In this document: in pieces, positions 13,293 through 14,777 of the stretch
How positions within the stretch are numbered: the stretch's first letter is position 1
How the letters are laid out: each line of letters begins with the position of its first letter
NCBI GenBank assembly: GCA_003650445.1
Contig: QMQE01000048.1
Coordinates: forward strand, 1-14,777
Source of the DNA: Acidobacteriota bacterium
Lineage (GTDB): Bacteria > Acidobacteriota > Holophagae > Thermotomaculales > Thermotomaculaceae
DNA length: 14,777 bases
Reading direction: 5' to 3'
Notes under the pieces: model-generated
Database searches by the model: none
The model's input: the letters and a program-made list of their open reading frames with translations, nothing else
Told to the model about the DNA's origin: nothing
Made by a program: the position numbers and the translations under genes

Positions 13293-14714
13293 CTATGAAA
13301 TTTCCTGAATCAGCCCCAAAATCCATCCTCGAAAGCCAGAATTCCCGAAAATAGAGGTGCTTTTCTTGAAAAAAGACAAATAAAACGCCGCCAGGCGTTT
13401 CAGATTCATCACAGTGGCGGTCAGATACATCTGAATTGCCACGTTCCAGAGCCCTCTTCGCACAGCACGGCGCAGTCCGTGCAGTGTCTTGGCTTCTCCG
13501 TGAGCGCCCTCTACCCGCCACTTGTGTCGCAGATAGAGTTCGTAGGTGGTTTTGTCCCAGCTTTTCACCTTTCTCCGCCTTGCACGAAGCAATGCTTCGT
13601 GCCCATTCACGATGGTAACCTGTCTATATCTGGCTGTTGGCGAAAGACATTTCTCTTTGTGTTTGCAGGCTTGGCAGATTCTAACACCGCAGTGATAGAC
13701 CCAACCGTTGTTTTTTTTACCCCGTTTTGTCAGTATCTGTTTTCCGGGGCATTTTACAATGTCATGGCGGGCATCGTACTTGAACCGGATGGCGGGAAAA
13801 CTTTTCTTTTTGCCGAATTTTAGATTGGGTGGAATGACAGCATCAATTCCCTCTTTCTCAAGTTCCCCGTAATTGCTGCCGTGAGCATAGCTCATATCAG
13901 CTGTGACATGAACAGGCTTTTTCCCATTAAGCCTCCGGATTCGTGCAATCTGATCCAGCAGTTCTTTGCCTTCGTTCTGTTCCCCTGTGGTCAACTTCAC
14001 ATCAACAACGACACCTGCCTTATCATCCACGGCAGTGTGTTGTTTGTAGCTGGGTTCCATGTGGAAGCTGTGTTTGCTGGTGGTCATGGTGGCATCAGGA
14101 TCTGTTCTGCTTATTTTCTTGGGTTTTTTCTCGGCTTTTCCGGGGCGTCCCTTCTTTTTCGGTTTATCAGAATCGTCTGTTTCGTTTTCTTTCCCGTCGT
14201 CATTATTTTGATCAAATACGGTTTCCACATGTTGAGTAGTCAGGCTTTCCCAGGATACGTCGGCACGAATCAGTGTCGCATCAATGTGGATGGTTTCGCC
14301 ACTGATCAGCCCCGCTTTGTTGCAGGCTTCTACGGTTTTTTGAAAGATTTTCAGGAATCGTTCCATGCCCCACCGTTGCCGGATACGGGTCAGGGAGCTG
14401 TGATGGGGAAGTTTATCCGTCAGGTCATACCCGGCAAACCAGCGGATGGCGATGTTGACTTCCGCTTCCCGGATGAGTTTCCTGTCATGAACAATGCCCT
14501 GAAAGAATCCTGCCAGCATGAGACGCACAGCCGCTTCCGGGTCAATTCCCGGACGGCCGTTGGTGAGGTCGTAGCAGTCGGCGACTTCTTCCCGCAGCCA
14601 GCTTAAGTCCAGAACTTTGTCCACCTTCTTCAGGATGTGGTCTTTGGGGATGTAATCCACCAGGGAGCCCGGAATGAATAAGGCGTGTCGGGTTCGGTCT
14701 TTCCGGTCAAGCAT
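13293..14714 (-). CDS. IS1182-family DDE transposase
   Basis: Encodes an intact 473-residue transposase. The N-terminal DUF772-like region (about 10-125) includes GRPGIDPEAAVRLMLAGFF and LPHHSSLTRIRQRWG. The DDE core follows, with Asp145 in HIDATLIRAD, Asp273 in VTADMSYAHGSNY and Glu402 in KWRVEGAHGEAKTLHGLRRA. A charged linker (about 168-205) rich in Asp/Glu then Lys/Pro separates the first acidic residue from KHSFHMEPSYKQHTAVD. A cysteine cluster (Cys322, 342, 347, 350, 356) before the last catalytic residue may bind zinc. AAAAGGAGG lies just before the ATG, with a perfect TATAAT further upstream. No frameshift or stop is seen, so the element may still be active. Confidence 0.93.
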   Translation of the reverse strand: MLDRKDRTRHALFIPGSLVDYIPKDHILKKVDKVLDLSWLREEVADCYDLTNGRPGIDPEAAVRLMLAGFFQGIVHDRKLIREAEVNIAIRWFAGYDLTDKLPHHSSLTRIRQRWGMERFLKIFQKTVEACNKAGLISGETIHIDATLIRADVSWESLTTQHVETVFDQNNDDGKENETDDSDKPKKKGRPGKAEKKPKKISRTDPDATMTTSKHSFHMEPSYKQHTAVDDKAGVVVDVKLTTGEQNEGKELLDQIARIRRLNGKKPVHVTADMSYAHGSNYGELEKEGIDAVIPPNLKFGKKKSFPAIRFKYDARHDIVKCPGKQILTKRGKKNNGWVYHCGVRICQACKHKEKCLSPTARYRQVTIVNGHEALLRARRRKVKSWDKTTYELYLRHKWRVEGAHGEAKTLHGLRRAVRRGLWNVAIQMYLTATVMNLKRLAAFYLSFFKKSTSIFGNSGFRGWILGLIQEIS

Positions 14715-14758
14715 GATGCCTCCTTTTGTCGAGGAACATGTTTATTTATCTATGGATT

Positions 14759-14764
14759 ATTATA
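14759..14764 (-). promoter_or_regulatory. -10 box of the transposase promoter
   Basis: A perfect TATAAT on the minus strand, 44 nt upstream of the transposase ATG. The matching -35 would lie just outside the window, so only half of the promoter can be seen. Confidence 0.45.
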
Positions 14765-14777
14765 TCATTTAGACCGG

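Larger units (their letters stand above)
13217..14777 (-). mobile_element. IS1182-family insertion sequence, right end outside window
   Basis: It comprises the transposase gene (13293-14714) plus flanks. The candidate left end is ggggctgttgaagaacccc (13217-13235), 57 nt beyond the transposase stop. Its GGGGCTGTTGAA start resembles ends I recall for this type of element, and it is itself nearly palindromic. The reverse complement does not occur in the last 63 bases of the window. The transposase -10 box at 14759-14764 also needs a -35 beyond the edge, so the right end must lie further right. The left boundary is inference; the transposase is certain. Confidence 0.6.

Noticed and set aside
13881..14606. 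Plus-strand open frame of 241 codons opposite the transposase
   Set aside because: It lies fully antisense to an intact DDE transposase with all catalytic residues. Its translation is Cys/Phe-rich noise.
1..14777. Defence, toxin-antitoxin or other new multi-gene system
   Set aside because: Apart from the pilus cassette, genes are single units of known type or isolated small orphans. Nothing forms a conserved-looking unknown operon.

Overview
The window looks like chromosomal DNA of a Gram-negative bacterium that makes type IVa pili. The evidence is a complete minor-pilin/tip-adhesin cassette, a lipoprotein signal peptide and strong GGAGG-type ribosome binding sites. Gene style, a sigma-54-type promoter on the pilus genes and GTTGAG-type intergenic hexamers suggest a deltaproteobacterial (Desulfobacterota-like) source. 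That placement is inference; no rRNA or other taxonomic marker is present.

Layout. Positions 98-6718, all on the minus strand, form one tightly packed operon read from right to left: pilV, pilW, pilX, pilY1 and a fimT/gspH-type pseudopilin. Gaps are 10, 18 and 15 nt, and pilY1 and fimT share an ATGA overlap. A GG-N10-GC sigma-54 promoter lies just upstream of pilV, with two CTGTC boxes about 90-100 nt upstream of the predicted transcription start, where a PilR-type activator would bind. Together these genes would build the priming complex and adhesive tip of a type IV pilus. The major pilin and the motor genes are not in the window.

Upstream and co-oriented is nadB (6984-8549), L-aspartate oxidase of NAD biosynthesis. 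Between nadB and pilV lies a nested palindromic element: a 32-bp inverted repeat, an inner hairpin and a fourfold hexamer. Its right arm includes the last codons and stop of nadB. A related hexamer patch follows fimT at the window start.

Divergent from nadB is dcp (8775-10895), an M3-family peptidyl-dipeptidase with a lipoprotein signal. Each has its own good sigma-70-like promoter in the shared intergenic region. A perfect 30-bp palindrome serves as a two-way terminator between dcp and a convergent DUF4442 hotdog-fold gene (10972-11415).

Positions 11416-13216 are looser: a small polytopic membrane protein, a small charged cytoplasmic protein, and two copies of a 19-bp sequence resembling ends of REP-associated transposase elements. 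The right edge (about 13217 to the window end) is an IS1182-family insertion sequence with an intact 473-residue DDE transposase. Its left end seems to abut one of the 19-bp copies, and its right end lies outside the window.

I found no CRISPR array, tRNA, rRNA or clear defence system. The most noteworthy items are the sigma-54-type control of the pilus-tip cassette, the nested palindrome that duplicates the nadB tail, and the mobile-element junction at 13216/13217.
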